Source: Nitrosomonadales bacterium (GTDB lineage Bacteria; Pseudomonadota; Gammaproteobacteria; Burkholderiales; Gallionellaceae). Taken from it: a stretch of 64,000 nucleotides of DNA. Both the position numbers and the translations under genes were made by a program. The notes under the pieces are model-generated. The model searched no databases and was not told the DNA's origin. It worked only from the letters and a program-made list of their open reading frames with translations. Position 1 is the stretch's first letter, and each line of letters begins with the position of its first letter. The stretch lies in assembly GCA_016234685.1 (NCBI GenBank), contig JACRAT010000030.1:1-64000 (forward strand), in the 5' to 3' direction. Below, in pieces: positions 63,807 through 64,000 of the stretch.

Positions 63807-64000
63807 TCCGCATCCTCGCCGCCCGCGAACTGCACAGCCTGTTCTCGCTGCCCTCGTCCTGGTTCATGCTGGGCGTGCTGCAATTCCTGCTGGCTTGGAG
63901 CTATCTGGCGCGGCTCGACGCTTGGCTGCAAGTCCAGCCGCAACTGGCGCTGCTCGCCAATCCACCCGGTGTCACCGCTTGGGTCGCCGCGCCGATGTTC
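63803..64000 (+). CDS. ABC-2 type transporter permease (5' part, cut by window end)
   Basis: The first 66 codons of a membrane protein starting MIRILAARELHSLFSLPSSWFMLGVLQFLLAWSYLARLDAWL, with a first membrane helix at about residues 17-35. The N-terminus resembles GldF-type permeases that partner the ATPase upstream. The ATGA overlap supports co-translation. Confidence 0.8.
   Translation, partial: MIRILAARELHSLFSLPSSWFMLGVLQFLLAWSYLARLDAWLQVQPQLALLANPPGVTAWVAAPMF

Overview
The window reads as a chromosomal segment of a GC-rich betaproteobacterium. The best guess is a freshwater member of the Gallionellaceae/Nitrosomonadales (Sideroxydans- or Gallionella-like). This rests on conserved gene orders (glyA-nrdR-ribD-ribE; TPR lipoprotein-lolB-ispE-tRNA-Gln-prs-rplY-pth) and the many c-di-GMP and CheB/CheR-PAS proteins. 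It is inferred from gene content, not from a database search.

Layout. 1-10 kb: a TumE-type toxin-antitoxin pair, a DUF2461 protein, a CobD/CbiB-family membrane protein, hemH, a CheB-CheR-PAS signalling protein followed by a PAS-PAS-GGDEF-EAL protein, YceH, and a short DUF1640-like protein. 10-18 kb (minus strand): a predicted outer-membrane protein, ribE, a FecR / OmpA-lipoprotein / CHASE2-HD-GYP module lying between ribE and ribD, then nrdR, glyA and a PsiE-family protein.

18-50 kb is the most unusual part. From 34113 down to 18291 all genes run on the minus strand with very short gaps or overlaps and could be one operon: an OGT/SPINDLY-like GT41 glycosyltransferase, rfbF and rfbG, an antitoxin, a PemK toxin domain fused in frame to RfbH, an RfbC-like epimerase, an SDR reductase, a methyltransferase, a B12-binding radical SAM protein, a glycosyltransferase, a UDP-glucuronate decarboxylase, a DUF5672 protein, and a type I secretion ABC transporter with its HlyD adaptor. 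Immediately upstream, in the same orientation, is one 16-kb gene (34251-50303) for a protein of about 5350 residues. It is built almost wholly from about 630 copies of an octapeptide (A-L-T-T-x-Q-V-A type). The units are grouped in blocks of seven that are marked by an acidic variant (A-M-E-T-x-D-V-A). The protein ends in a C-terminal domain with DxNxDG calcium sites, as in large type I secretion substrates. My working model is a single system in which a giant, Thr-rich surface protein is exported by the HlyB/HlyD pair, and is either O-glycosylated by the GT41 enzyme or anchored to a polysaccharide made by the neighbouring sugar genes.

50-57 kb: a small secretin-domain protein, an NlpC/P60 lipoprotein, and a TolC / MacA / MacB-type export operon. 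This is followed by a RAYT transposase between convergent genes, flanked by REP palindromes that supply the stop codons of both neighbours. The RAYT reading frame continues upstream to an ATT codon abutting a REP, with no ATG. 57-64 kb: conserved housekeeping genes (pth, rplY, prs, tRNA-Gln, ispE, lolB, a TPR lipoprotein) and the start of an ABC-2 type transporter that runs off the window.
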